DNA from: Humulus lupulus
Taxonomy: Eukaryota; Streptophyta; Magnoliopsida; Rosales; Cannabaceae
Length of the DNA stretch: 64,000 nucleotides
Reading direction: 5' to 3'
NCBI RefSeq assembly: GCF_963169125.1
Contig: NC_084802.1
Location: forward strand, 11,594,896 to 11,658,895
In this document: positions 31,921 to 43,553 of the stretch, piece after piece
Numbering within the stretch: position 1 is the first letter of the stretch
Layout of the letters: every line of letters starts with the position of its first letter
Notes under the pieces: model-generated
Seen by the model: the letters and a program-made list of their open reading frames with translations, nothing else
Told to the model about the DNA's origin: nothing
Databases searched by the model: none
Made by a program: the position numbers and the translations under genes

Positions 31921-34428
31921 ATTGATATCAAGAGCTGGTTCATTTGATTTTAGGGCTTAATATTTTGACATAAACCCATTTTTCCAAATTTGATTTTTGC
32001 ACAAAATTTTCTAAATAATGCTATGTTAATGTGGGAAATCGGGTTTGATTATGTGTGCTGGGTTTTCACATTGTTTTAGACAAAACTTTCGTGTGTATTG
32101 CTATGAAACCGAGCTTTTCTTGGAGCTCAAAAATGGAGGAGGCCCATTTTGGGTTTCATGTTGTTTTGACATTTTTTATTGGAGATGCTAGGGTGGTCGA
32201 CGGCGGTGAGAGGATGAAAACCCAAGTGACGGTAGCCAAAACGGTGGTCGGAGCTGCTGGTTTCAGTCAGGTTGGACCTGCGGACTGAACTGGGTCGAAC
32301 GCGACCCCCGTGCTTGGAAATAGCTCAAGGACAACGGAAAAATTACAAGTTTTTTTTTGCCTCTATTATGCAAAACGACACGTCGTTTCCAAGGGTATAT
32401 AGGATGTCGTGTTTAAGCAACACATGTCGTACGAACACAGATATTAAAAAAAAATCTAGACTTGTTTTTTGGGCGCGTGGGAGGTCCATTTCAGACCAAT
32501 TTTTCACCATTTCACTCCATTTTTAATATCATATTATTTTCATATGCTTATGCGCAATATTAATCCATGAATTTTATTTCATAATTGTATTTGTATTCAA
32601 TCTTTTGTGGCATAAATCTAATTATATATTGACAACAATTATTGATTATTTTCTTATTTGTTGTAAGAATAAGCATGTAAATTGTTTAGTGATGAGGAAC
32701 ATTTAAATAATTATTTATTTAAATTTTTTGTTTTTCCTCCAAAGTTACATTAAGGTCCATATGAGTAATTAAAAGGATGCTTAATATGGTGAAGAAAGTC
32801 TATTGAATTTTATGTACCACAATTTGTTTATCCTCTAGATAGTAAATTCAAGTATTTGGTTGTAATGCTTAATGGATTTTCCTTACTTGTGAACGAGTTC
32901 TATCTTTTGTTTATTTAAGAACTCTAGCATATATAATGATCATTTGTTATTTTTTGCGATCATTTATGAGAAAAGAGCACAAATGACATGATTTTGTTAT
33001 AACATGCATTTAATAGTTATTGCTCTTGTTTCTCATTCAGCGCTAAGCTATCCTAGAACCTCCGTCGTCTTGACACTGAATGCAACCAACCACAAGCAGT
33101 GAGTTGAGTCTATCACGTTGAACTTGACTTTCATGAAAGTGGACTTCGGCTTGAGAATTGATGCACCATCTAAGCCTACTAATGATGCTACTGAGAAGGA
33201 TAAGAAATTCTATGAGGATTGGGAACACTACAATCATTGTTGCTTTATTCTCATGCGATATCACATGGATGAATCCATTCGTGACAGTATTCCTAAGTCC
33301 GAGAATGCGAAGGACTTTCTTGTTGCCATTAAGGAAAAGTACCAGAAATTCTCAAAGAATGAGAAGAATGAACACTTGGACATGCTCCATCACACCATTT
33401 ATGGTGGTTCAAGTGACATCAAGGCTCATATTGATAAGCTCATGGGCTATTATCACAAACTTAATGCCATGGGTATGGACCTTGGTGAGGATTACATGGT
33501 ATGGTTGGTGATGGAGACCATTCCATCTCAGTTTGATGGGATCAGATCAAGCTACAATGCTCAGAAAGAACAATGAAATGTTAGGGAGATGTTTGCTATT
33601 CTTGCCAAGGAAGAGGAGGACATGAGAAAAGGTAGGGCAAGAAGCATCTCTATGGTGACAAATCCTAACAATCCAAACAATCCTCACAAGAGAAAGTTCA
33701 CTTCCAATAACTCTGGTAACCAAAAACCTCCCAAGAAAAATGCACTTAGTCCTAAAAGGAATGGACAGTCAGGCTCATCCTCTAATGGTCATAAGAATGA
33801 GTTTTTCAAAGGGAAGTGCAACTTTTGCCAGAATTTTAGGCACACGAAAGTTGATTGTCGAAAGCTCAAAGCTCACCTAGAGAAGAAAGGTAACTATCTT
33901 GTGATGGTTTGTTTAGAATCCAATATTATTGATGTGCCCTCAAATTCTTGGTGGTTAGATACTGGAGCCACAATTCATGTTACAAATTCCTTGCAGGTAG
34001 TGACAAGTTGAAGAAGACCGAGTAGTTTGGAGCAGCATGTGTACATGGGAGACGATAAAAAAAATCCAAGTTGAATTTTTGGGGACAGTTAGATTACAAT
34101 TGAATACAAGACATTTTTTGGAGTTACAGGACGTTGCTTACATATCCTTTAATAGGAGGAATTTGATTTCTGTATCTATTTTGGATAGACTAGGTTATAG
34201 TCTTCTTTTTGGAATTGGAAAACTTACTTTGTATCATGACTATCTTTTGGTTGGAAATGGAACTTTATGTGGAAATTTATATAAACTTGATTTGCATGAT
34301 GTTGCTTTTGTTTCTTCTACTTCTTTTCTTAATACTGTTGTTGGTTCTAAACGTGCAATATTAGATTTGAAATCTTCTATGTTGTGGCATAAATGTTTAG
34401 GCCATATCTCTAGAGACAGAATGGAAAG
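31921..34428 (+). mobile_element. Internal 5' part of copia C (leader, gag, protease, start of integrase)
   Basis: The region follows the 5' LTR at 27782-31920. Primer-binding-site-like sequence at 31921-31938 and about 1.1 kb of non-coding leader precede the gag gene. It ends abruptly at 34428 where the Tat element begins; GAAAG at 34424-34428 is the expected left target site. The remaining integrase, RT, RNase H and the 3' LTR are not found in the window, so they were deleted. Confidence 0.8.
33067..34428 (+). pseudogene. gag-pol start of copia C, truncated and broken
   Basis: The frame can be followed from LNATNHKQ, then a TGA for tryptophan, then VESITLNLTFMKVDFGLRID (33118 onward), a copia gag start. 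A second TGA for W interrupts at 33574-33576 (QKEQ*NVREMF). Next come a zinc knuckle (CNFCQNFRHTKVDC), the protease site WWLDTGATIHVTN (about 33952-33990), a stop at 34009 with a frameshift, and LWHKCLGHISRDRME of the GAG-pre-integrase domain where the Tat element cuts in. Confidence 0.85.
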
Positions 34429-35182
34429 TGTTGACGCGGTTCTTCAGCAACAGATAATTATACGAATAAGGAGAGGGATTAGTGTTAAATAATGAACCGT
34501 AATAGATAAATGATCTCAAAGGAAAATTGTAACACGAATACTTTTTTTAGGTGGTTCAAAGGTTAAAATGCTTCTGGTCCACCAGTCGATATTATTGATA
34601 TCTCTCTTATATTCTTTACAGGGTGTTTCTTTACAAATTAGAAGCCAACCCCTTACAACTCCCAGAGTCTCCATATTTATAGGGAGAGGGCACCTGGGTG
34701 TTGGCAAAGGGAGTCATCCCATGACCATCTTACCCATCATGTCACTTTTGAGACATTCATGATTAATTCCTAAAACCTGACACCGAAGTGTGGTCTAATC
34801 AATGGGTAAGGGGGATAATGGGCCGCATGGCCCAGACTAGTCGTGGGACGTCTGAACACGCACATTTACGCTACGTGTCTGAGAATTAAGGAATAGGGCA
34901 GACACGTGATGTCTGATATATGCACGTCTACATTGCGTGGTTGACTTTATAAAAGGTCAGAAGTGCCAACTCAAGCTCGTGCCCCGAGCTTGATGTAGTC
35001 ACAGCCCATGGTGTCCACTCTGCTGACCCAATGCCTTGACAATCGCAATAAACCTTTGGTTACCTCGAGTTGAAAGAGGTAGGACCTTGTAACATCAACT
35101 CCGGGTAGGTGTCTTCCACGTGGCTGATATTATCATGCCATTTCTCAGCTCGCCCATAACCCGTGGATATTTAGGGCATACA
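34429..35182 (-). repeat. 3' LTR of the Tat element
   Basis: Read on the plus strand it starts TGTTGACGCGGTTCTTCAGC, matching 48147 onward of the 5' LTR remnant (TGTTGACGCGGTTCTTTGGC), and ends GGGCATACA. Directly after it, TTTGCCCCCCAAGCCC (35183-35198) is the complement of the polypurine tract. Confidence 0.85.
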
Positions 35183-35198
35183 TTTGCCCCCCAAGCCC
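35183..35198 (-). other. Polypurine tract of the Tat element
   Basis: On the minus strand it reads GGGCTTGGGGGGCAAA immediately before the 3' LTR start TGTATGCCC; it primes plus-strand DNA synthesis in LTR retrotransposons. A similar word (ACTTGGGGGGCATATGTCC) occurs at 41622-41640 beside the tandem repeats. Confidence 0.75.
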
Positions 35199-35443
35199 CT
35201 GCTCGTGGCACGACGTCACCTGGGGCCACAGTGGGGGCTTTTAGGCTTCTTTATGGACTCCTCATATCCCGCCCATCACGCTGGTATCAGATACGTGGAG
35301 CATCGTGGTTGGTGACGGTCCATCTTCCGAGAACTGCATTAAATGGCCTAGCCTATCTTCGGCTGTCGTTTCGTCTCTTGAGTAGGGATCCTCGTATCCC
35401 ATATCAAGACAATCGAACGACCCTTATCTTTTGGTTTTTTACG

Positions 35444-35452
35444 TATATATAA
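35444..35452 (+). promoter_or_regulatory. Putative TATA box for the antisense gene of the Tat element
   Basis: TATATATAA followed by GG lies 260 bases inside the 3' LTR and faces rightward, against the direction of gag-pol. About 35 bases downstream a pyrimidine-rich leader starts (CTCATCTTCTTCTTTCTTCTC). The arrangement is that of a normal plant promoter. Confidence 0.65.
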
Positions 35453-35479
35453 GGCTGGCCACCTTACGCATGGGCCACC

Positions 35480-38400
35480 TTTTCATTTGAAAATTTTCTC
35501 ATCTTCTTCTTTCTTCTCAATCTCAAAAACCTTTTCTTTCTTCCGGTCACTATTCCCAGCGTCCCAGAGGTTCAGACACGAGGGCTCTTTTGTGACTCCG
35601 TTACCAGCGATTTCAACAGGATTTCAACCCAGACGCCCCTTTCGGTCTTTACACAGCAAGAAATTTCTGTAAGTCCTCCGTTTGTTGCATGTTTTAAATG
35701 TTTTCCCTTACTGTTGCTTGGGTAAACTTTTCTCTTTTAGCCGCATGCAGTAGGTTGCTGGTCTTTTGCTCTTCTTTGCTGGTATTTTATGCGTAGGTAT
35801 TTATCCTAGGGGTATCGACGTAGGAAAAACTGTTTAGGAGCATGACTCATAGGATATAGATTCTGGGGTGATTTTCTGGGTAAGAAATTTTTTACACTTG
35901 TTTGGAACAACAATGTAACGCTCTGGCTACCCCAGAACAATTACGGTGAACCGGAAATTTGACTCGCTACTCGAGTCCTTTGGTTAAAAACGTGATCTAG
36001 GTGTCATTAACAGGTTAAGGTGTAAAACCAGTAAAAAGGAAATGGTACTTTTCATTACGTAAATAAACTGCTCATGAGCCTTTTAAAATGTTTACAAGAT
36101 GCTCATAATACAAAAGAGTTGCTACAGTTCCAAATATACAATCCCTGCCGGCCTAAGCGGCAAAAATAGGATAAACCCCTAGTCCCTCTGAGAACTCCTT
36201 GACCATGGCGATCAAGCGGCCCTGTATGTACACCACATCGCCCAAGCTCTCCACTCAGGGTTGGCCAAGCTTTTCCTTCCCTTTACCTGCACCACGTAGC
36301 ACCCATGAGCCAAGGCCCAGCAAGAAAATACAATAAGACATGATATAATATCAACAACGATCACAATAACCATTCAGGACTATCAGTCCAACAAGTAGGT
36401 GACAATAACCAAAAGTCACAATAATGAGCAGCGCTCCCTCTAGCCATGTGACGATAGGGTCACCAGGGCTTAACTGATAAGTGATTCTTTCATAAGTTCG
36501 CTCAGGACAGGTGCATGGTGAATGGTCACCAACATAACCTTCCTCACGACTCCAGAGTCGAAACTATGGGCAACATCCCTTAGCCACGTGACAAACGGTC
36601 ACCGGGGTCATATACCTTGGCTATAGTCATCTGGTCGTAGACCAGGCAAGCGCTTATAAGTTCTTCGACCCTAGGGTCGGTCTAGCATTAATAACATAGA
36701 GCCATTCAATGCATGATTCTAGACTTTAGAGTCGGTCCCTGACTAGTCAGTGTCTTAAACAGATAATCAGTGTTCATCAGCATTTAATATGCAATCCATG
36801 TCCACATATATCAACCAATATGCTTCAATATCAAACCATGCATGTCATATACCTATACAGGGTGCAACTGTATTCTTACACTGTTTTCTTACCTCTGGTT
36901 CGAGTGAAAATTATAATATGAATGACCCCTGAGAACGATCAACCTTTAAATTCCTCGACGGTCACCTGGTCATAACCAAAATATAGGATTCATCAATAAA
37001 AATGATAACTGAGGGTTCCCAAACCAAATCCCAGCCCCCGAGACATCAAATACTACCCAACCAAGTACTAGGTCCAACCCCGAGGCCTATGGTTTGAATC
37101 CCCAAGCTAAAAACCACATTTTAGCAAAATTGGCCTTAAGGGTCGCGGCCCCCCTCTGTTGCACCGCGGCGCGCCCTCAAACAGAGAGGGCCCCTATCTG
37201 CCAGACACCAAGGGCCGCGGCGCACCCCTGCTGCGCCACGGCGCCCAGCCCAGATCAGCAACATGGTCACGCATGAACCGAATTTTTCCCCTGTGTGATT
37301 CCCTCTCAAAACAGCCCTTCAAACCTTCATAAAACCTCTTCCTAACACACAATTAAACCTCCTAACAACACCCTTAGCTCATTCACATCAAACCCCAATC
37401 AAACTAACATTAAAACCCCCTTTGATTCTCATTTCCCACATCAAAAATCATGAATTGAAAACTTAAAGTAAAACAGAGCACCAGCTGAAACCAAAGGCTA
37501 AAACTCACCTTGAAACCGGTTTTGGACCTCCCTTACAAGCTAAACCAAGTCTCCAATCCAGCCTTTAAGTTTCCCTAGCTTGAACTACCACCAAGAACTC
37601 AAAACCCTCAAAGGAGAAGTGAAGAAGATGATGTACGGGAAAGGAAGAAGCAAACCCCTGTTTTTGTTCTGTTTATCCACCACCTTCTACAGTCACTTAA
37701 GTCTCATATATCAACCCCTAAAATGACCAAATTGCCCTTGTGTCATCCTAAGCCTTTCAAACTACTCTAGGGGTAAAATTGGTACTTTTAGCTTAACCCG
37801 TTAATCATAATTAACGCTTCCCAATTCCCGCTAATCTCAATATCCTCAAACACCAATAATTCATATTCCGTTACCCTAAAATCCCCGGTAACGCTATAAC
37901 CACTAATATCACCCCGAGGCTCACCCCGAGCCCCGAGCTCAAACCTGTTATGACTAGACCGATAAATCCCGCTCAATGATCGTCTCATGTCGGAGTACTC
38001 GAACCAATCCACATTATAATGTGGTCACACAATATATCATTAACACACAAACAAATATTCAATTGTACCCTCAACGGGCCAAATTACCAAAATACCCCTG
38101 TAAACAAATGTGGACTCACATGCATGCATTTAACATCATATTATAATATAATTCTCATAAACATGCATAAACACATTTAATGGCATAATTAAACAGTTAT
38201 GGCCCTCCCGGCCTACTAATCCAGCCATTAACCATAATAGGGAATCCGGGGCATTACAAACAAGCTTCTAGGGTGCAAAAACCGGGTAGCTTAGGGGACA
38301 CGCGTCACAGGCGGTTTTGCCTACTGTTGCCTACTGAAACTTTCCTTCCAAGGAAAATTTTTACTCTGACCCTCCTGACACACGGATTCCGAGTAATCGG

Positions 38401-40970
38401 GGGCCCGTTGGGAGCACAGGCGCGAGATTACCTCAGCCCGTGTAAAGGAAACCCTTCGCTAGATTCTTTCTTATGCTTAGGTCGCCTTTTCTAAACTTTT
38501 CCTCTTTGTTCGCTAGGCGACCAGATGACACCCAAGAAGAGCGCACTCAAGAAGAGTGCTGGTGGCTCGTCCTCCCAACAAGCTAGTAAAGGGAAAGAGG
38601 TGGCCCCAGACTCCCCGATCCCCACCTTTGGTCCCATTGTGGAGAAGGAGGTCGAGGTGGGGCCCGACACCTTTTTCGAGGCCGAGAGGATCGCCTCGAA
38701 GATCACCACACAAGGGAAAGTCAACAAAATTATGTTTTCCCATAACATCGAGATAGGGAAAGGCGCCCTGGACGCCCGACCTCCCCTTGAAGGCGAGCGA
38801 AGCTGCGCGCCGCTCGACGAGGAGTACGCCGCCTAGAGCGATGAGCATCTCAAGGCTGGGGCCTTCCTCCCACTAGACCAGTACTTTGCGGATTTTTTAA
38901 ATTACGTGAAGCTGGCTCCCTTCCAGCTCCCCCCTAACTCCTACCGTCTGTTAGCAGGGTTAAAGTATTTATTCCTGAAGCAGGAATGGGAGGGCACCAC
39001 GCCGGTGGACATCCTGTAATTCTTCTGCCTCAAGGCCAACCCGGAGCAACGGGGGCGAGGTGACGGGTTCTACTACCTGACCCATTTTCCAAATTCGGCT
39101 GCGGTCATCAAGCTGCCCAGCCACCCCAACGACTTTAAGGATCATTTCTTCATGTCGAAGGGGTTTCGCAACTGCCAGCCCCACTACTTCAACCGTCCTC
39201 GTAAGTTCCTTTTAACTTCAGCTCATAAGTTGACTGCTGATTAGCCTCTTTTTATTCGTTCCTGACTTAGAAACTATCATGCAGCTATTTTCGCGAGGAT
39301 GGCCAAATCAGTGACCCTTGGGGGTCAATATGAAACCTTGGCGGGGCTTCCCCCAAGTGAAAAGGACTATCGCCAGCTCGTATCTGACGAGACGATGCTT
39401 GCGTGTAAGTTAATTTCTCCGGGCCAGACTCTGGCCTTGAGGAGACCGCGGACCATCCCCCTTGCTCCCAAGATGGCGCCCATCCCCGAGGAGGCGACCG
39501 CGGAAGAGGATGAGGGCGAGGAGGACGAGGTGCCCCTCGTGCGGCAGAAGCGGGCTCTGGAGGTCGCCCAAGAAGTTAATGCAGAGAGGGCCCAGCCCGG
39601 GGCAGCAGCTGGCCCCTCCGGCCAAGGTAATCCTTATTTATTTAGGGACTTAGATAGGGCCACTGCCGACCTACGACTTGCTAGGTTTAACCCCAGCCAA
39701 CCCGTTCATCGCCACCAAAACGACCCGGACCGTGATATCACCCTACTCCAATGCGTCGACCAGCTCGTGCTACATTATGACATGAGACGCCCTAGGGGTA
39801 CTATAGTTGTAGATAATACCTTGGCCTTTAGGTCGGCCTTTTTCGAGGAGTACGGGACCAATCTTAGGTCATGGCCCTCCCTCCTGGAGGGTGTAGTAGC
39901 TCCGGGTCTTAGGCAGTACATAGAAGAGTCCAGTCTCGAGGCAGATCCGGACCTAGAGCCTCTTTTAGCCCGTGAAGTCGTAATCTTAGACTCCCCCGCT
40001 GAAGCTCCGGGGCCGGAGGTCGTGACCATAGATTCCTCCTCTAGCTCGGAGGGTAGGACCCCTTTTCAAAACATACCCAAGCCCTGTTTTCTTCTTTTTT
40101 GTTTTGCACAAATATTTTTACATGTGTATTAATGCTTGGCTGTCTTTGTTTCAACAAAGGAGATGTCACAGCCCGGGGGAAATGATCTTCGAGCTATGTT
40201 CCCTGGAGGGAACCCTTCCTCCGGGTCTTCTGGGCCCATGGTGAAGAGGCTCCGGATGGCGAAGAAAGCTATCGGGACTACCTCCAAGTCTCCTACAAAG
40301 GGTAAAAACTAGACCATTGTTGCTCTGGAGAAGGTGCCTCCACCCGCTCCTGCAATGGAGAAGAAGATGGTGCCTTATTGTCTTTTGGTATTGCAGGCGG
40401 CTTTGGCCCTCCACAGGAGCATATCCCGGTCCAGGGCCTGGATCGAGGAGATCAAGGGCGAGCACCAGGCTGCCCAGGCCGCCCTCGCGACTGCACAACA
40501 ACAAGAAAGGGACGCCATGGCGACCCTGGCCACTGCCCTGGAAAACAAGAGGGTTGTGTAGGCTGCCTCGGCCGCTTCGCAAACCGAGCTGGAGGCCTCT
40601 TGGACCAAGTTGCGGGAGGCCGAGGCCACCAAGGCCGCCCTAGTCGCTACAAAGATCGAGCTCGAGGAGGCCAAGGCTGCCCAGGCTGCACTAGATGTCG
40701 TGAAGGTTGGGGCCAAGGAGGCCAAGGCTGCTTTGGCGGCGGAGAGGGCAGCTTCTGACTCGTCTATGGAGGCTATGCTGTACCACTACTGGGTCTTCAA
40801 CCCGGAAGGGTGACTTCTCATTCGTGGGGCTGGATGTGTGGGAGTCCTTCTTGGAGAAGTTCAATGCTCGCCTTCAACAAGAGGCACCCTCCGAGACCGG
40901 GGAGACTTCTACTGCCACTGAGCCGGATGGCGAGGGGGTAACCTCATCAGAGCGGCCAGCCGAGGCTTAG
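35480..40970 (+). pseudogene. Antisense gene of the Tat element ('putative gypsy type transposon' domain plus coiled coil)
   Basis: A leader exon (about 35480-35669) ends at a GTAAGT donor. The next exon begins after CTTTGTTCGCTAG (38515) with the ATG at 38525; a solo LTR lies in the intron. Exon 2 continues to about 39200 (donor CGTAAGTTC) and holds YFADFLNYVKLAPFQLPPNS and YRLLAGLKYLFLKQEW, the plant 'putative gypsy type transposon' domain (PF04195). Exon 3 (about 39282-40053) contains MAKSVTLGGQYETL, an acidic stretch and ALAFRS-type helices. Exon 4 (about 40162-40968) has a long Ala/Glu-rich coiled coil (AAQAALATAQQQERDAMATL, TKAALVATKIELEEAKAAQA) and ends HYYWVF-like YHYWVFNPEG then, after a frameshift near 40812, DFSFVGLDVWESFLEKFNAR. 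In-frame stops occur at 38834, 39017, 40309 and 40558. Such antisense genes are known from Tat elements; their function is unknown. Confidence 0.8.
35914..38258 (-). mobile_element. Solo LTR of the long-LTR gypsy-type family, copy 3 (minus strand)
   Basis: On the plus strand it runs from TGTAACGCTCTGGCTACCCC to GGGGCATTACA with a perfect 5-bp duplication AACAA (35909-35913, 38259-38263). In reverse complement it aligns with the other copies: start TGTAATGCCCCGGATTCCC, donor-like AGGTGAG at about 37511, GC-rich cluster at 37130-37255, AGGTAAGAAAACAGTG near 36894 and GTGGTGCAGGTAAAGG near 36290. It lies in the leader intron of the antisense gene. Confidence 0.93.
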
Positions 40971-41184
40971 GATTTTTGCTTTCTCTCCTTTTTTATTATT
41001 AATTTTTTTTTTGTAACTTTACATTATGAGGTTTTTATCCTTGAGACACTTGGTATTCCCAATTTTATTTCAATTGATTTACATATTTTTGCCCCGACCT
41101 TATGGTTACTTCTCTTCTATGCATCTGGTGATAACTTAGTTTCTGTTGGTGCTGTGATTGACATCTCATGCCTTTTTAGGATAA

Positions 41185-41635
41185 AACATGCTAATCAACT
41201 TGAACTAACTTCTAAGACTTAAGTCCTAGTTGTATCCAGGACATTAATTTAAAAACTTAGTTCGTGTTAATCCTTTTATCGATATCTCGTGCTTTTTAAG
41301 AAAAACATCGATCAATCAATTTGAATTAACTTCTAAGTTTTAGGACCTGGTTGTATCCAGGACATTAATTTGAAAACTTAGTTATGTTAATCCTTTTATC
41401 GATATCTCGTGCTTTTTAAGAAAAACATCGATCAATCAATTTGAATTAACTTCTAAGTTTTAGGACCTGGTTGTATCTAGGACATTAATTTGAAAACTTA
41501 GTTATGTTAATCCTTTTATCGATATCTCGTGCTTTTTAAGAAAAACATCGATCAATCAATTTGAATTAACTTCTAAGTTTTAGAACCTGGTTGTATCCAG
41601 GATATCACCTGGTTATATCTAGGACATATGCCCCC
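41185..41635. repeat. 120-bp tandem repeat, about 3.5 copies
   Basis: The period is exactly 120 bases: TAGGACCTGGTTGTATCCAG recurs at 41341, 41461 and 41581 (last as TAGAACCTGG), and GATATCTCGTGCTTTTTAAG at 41281, 41401 and 41521. Copies two and three are almost identical, the first is more diverged. It lies between pol and the antisense gene, i.e. in the 3' untranslated region of the Tat element. Confidence 0.95.
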
Positions 41636-41768
41636 CAAGTAACTAGGAAAGGGCCTTTCGTGGTTACTTGACTTTACACCCACAAATATACATAATAATG
41701 TAAAAAGACTTAATTCTCATTACTTAGTAAGCAAAAGATGGCTTTTCTGATTAATCCTTACAAAGGTA

Positions 41769-42909
41769 TCATTGGTAATATTTCTTCAAATGGATAGCAT
41801 TCCAAGTTCGTGGGACTGCTTCTCCATTTAGCTGAGCTAACTTGTAGGTTCCTTCTTTTATGACCTCGGCTATTTGGTAAGGCCCTTCCCAGTTTGGTCC
41901 CAATACTCCGTCCTTGGGATCCTTACTGGCTAGGAAAACTCTTCCAAGGACCAGGTCACCAACGCTAAAGGCGTGTGTTTCTAACCTTTGAGTTGAAATA
42001 ACGAGTGATCTTTTGTTGATAATGCGCGAGCTGTAGCTATGAACCTTCTCGTCTTTCATCAACCAGGTCGAGGGACGCGCAGAGCAATTCGTCATTGCGG
42101 TCTTGGTCAAATGCCTGGACTCTATGCGAGGCTACCTTTACTTCGACATGAAGGACTGCCTCACTCCCGAAAGCTAGGGAGAAAGGAGTATGACTCGTCG
42201 AAGTTCAATGTGAGGTCCGGTATCCCCACAGCACCTGGGGGAGTTGTTTTGGCCAGCCTCCCTTGGCTTCGTCCAGTCTTTTCTTAAGTCTTGCCTTTAG
42301 CGTCTTATTGACGGCCTCGACCAGCCCATTGGCCTGGGGGTAGGCCACGGAGGAGAAGCTCTTAAGAATGCTGTGCCTCTCACAGAATTCGGTGAAGAGG
42401 TCGCTATCGAACTGCGTTTCATTATCCGATACGATCTTCTTTGGCAGCCCGAATCGGCAGATAATGCTCTTGACCACGAAGTTGAGGACTCTTTTTGAAG
42501 TGATTGTTGCTAGGGGCTCTGCTTCTGCCCACTTGGTGAAGTAGTCGATAGCCACCACCGCGTAATGAACTCCTCCCTTTCCAGTAGGGAGGGCGCCAAC
42601 CAAGTTAATCCCCCAGACCGCGAATGGCCACGGGGACGAGATCATCTTCAGCTCGACCGGGGGAGCTCGGGCAACCGTGGCAAATCGCTGGCACTTGTCA
42701 CATTTTTTGACGTAGGAGATTGAGTCTTTTGACAGGGTGGGCCAGTAATATCCTTGCCTTAGGATCTTCAGGGCCAGGATTTGCCCCCCAGTGTGATCTC
42801 CGCAGAAACCCTCATGCACCTCCTGCAAGATGGTCTTCGCTTCGCCTGGCAGAACACATCGCAGGAGAGGTAGAGAGTATCCACGTCGATATAACGTCCC
42901 ATCTATCAT
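41769..42909 (-). pseudogene. Integrase of the Tat element
   Basis: From right to left: the HHCC zinc domain (GFCGDHTGG, KKCDKCQRF), the catalytic core and a C-terminal domain (GPNWEGPYQIAEVIKEGTY, WNAIHLKKYYQ) with no chromodomain. The first catalytic position reads WGINLVG where this family has WGIDxVG, so the first acidic residue is replaced by asparagine. The second acidic residue (VSDNETQF) and the glutamate (NGLVEAVNKTL) are present. A frameshift or stop separates the core (42205-42909) from the C-terminal part (41769-42110). Confidence 0.87.
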
Positions 42910-43202
42910 TGTATACCTTGGGGTCTGGTAAAGTAGCCTCCTTGCGTCATTTCGCTCCTCGGGTAACTTTCCTCATGTGAGATACTCAAAGATGGGAGTC
43001 ATCCAGGTCGGTCTGGCGTCAATCATCTCGATCTCCGCCCCGACTTTCTCTATGCTGGGCCGTTCCAAGAATTCTACTAGAACTAACCCCAAAGTCTCCA
43101 TCTCTCCAGAGGTAGCGAGCTTTGTCAGGGCATTCGCATTGGCATTCTGCTCCCGAGGTATCTGCTCAATTGAGCCACGCTCGAATGCATATAGCTCGCT
43201 CT

Positions 43203-43553
43203 TCACCTTGGCCAAGTAAGCATCCATCTTGGTTCCCCATGCTTGGTATTCCTCCATTGGTTTATCATGAGCTGGGAATCGCTGTAGCACTGGACGGAGC
43301 TGGCCTTTAACTCTTGGGCCACCCTTAGACCGGCTAATAAAGCTTCGTATTCAGCCTCGTTGTTGGACGCTTTGAATCCGAATCGCAATGCCGAGTGGAA
43401 TCGATGTCCTTCTGGGGATATCAGTATGATTCCAGCCTCGGAGTCATTCTCGTTAGATGAGTCGTCTACGAAGAACTTCCATGAGGCCTGGGGTAAGGAG
43501 GCCTGGGCTGACTCTTCTACAGGATCTTCTCGGAATCCCGTGCACTCTGCCAC
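43203..43553 (-). pseudogene. Second (archaeal-type) RNase H domain of the Tat element
   Basis: The sequence WKFFVDDSSNENDSEAGIIL, then NNEAEYEALLAGLRVAQEL and CYSDSQLMINQ, is a second RNase H placed between the RT-linked RNase H and integrase. This extra domain is diagnostic for the Tat lineage. A frameshift follows SQLMINQ; the next frame continues at 42973-43290 (KSELYAFERGSIEQIPREQN). Confidence 0.85.

Noticed and set aside
35120..35672. Plus-strand open frames of 110 and 61 codons
   Set aside because: They overlap the LTR end, the polypurine tract and the leader of the antisense gene; no conserved protein.
39410..40725. Minus-strand open frames opposite the antisense gene
   Set aside because: They are shadow frames of the Ala/Glu-rich coding exons on the plus strand.
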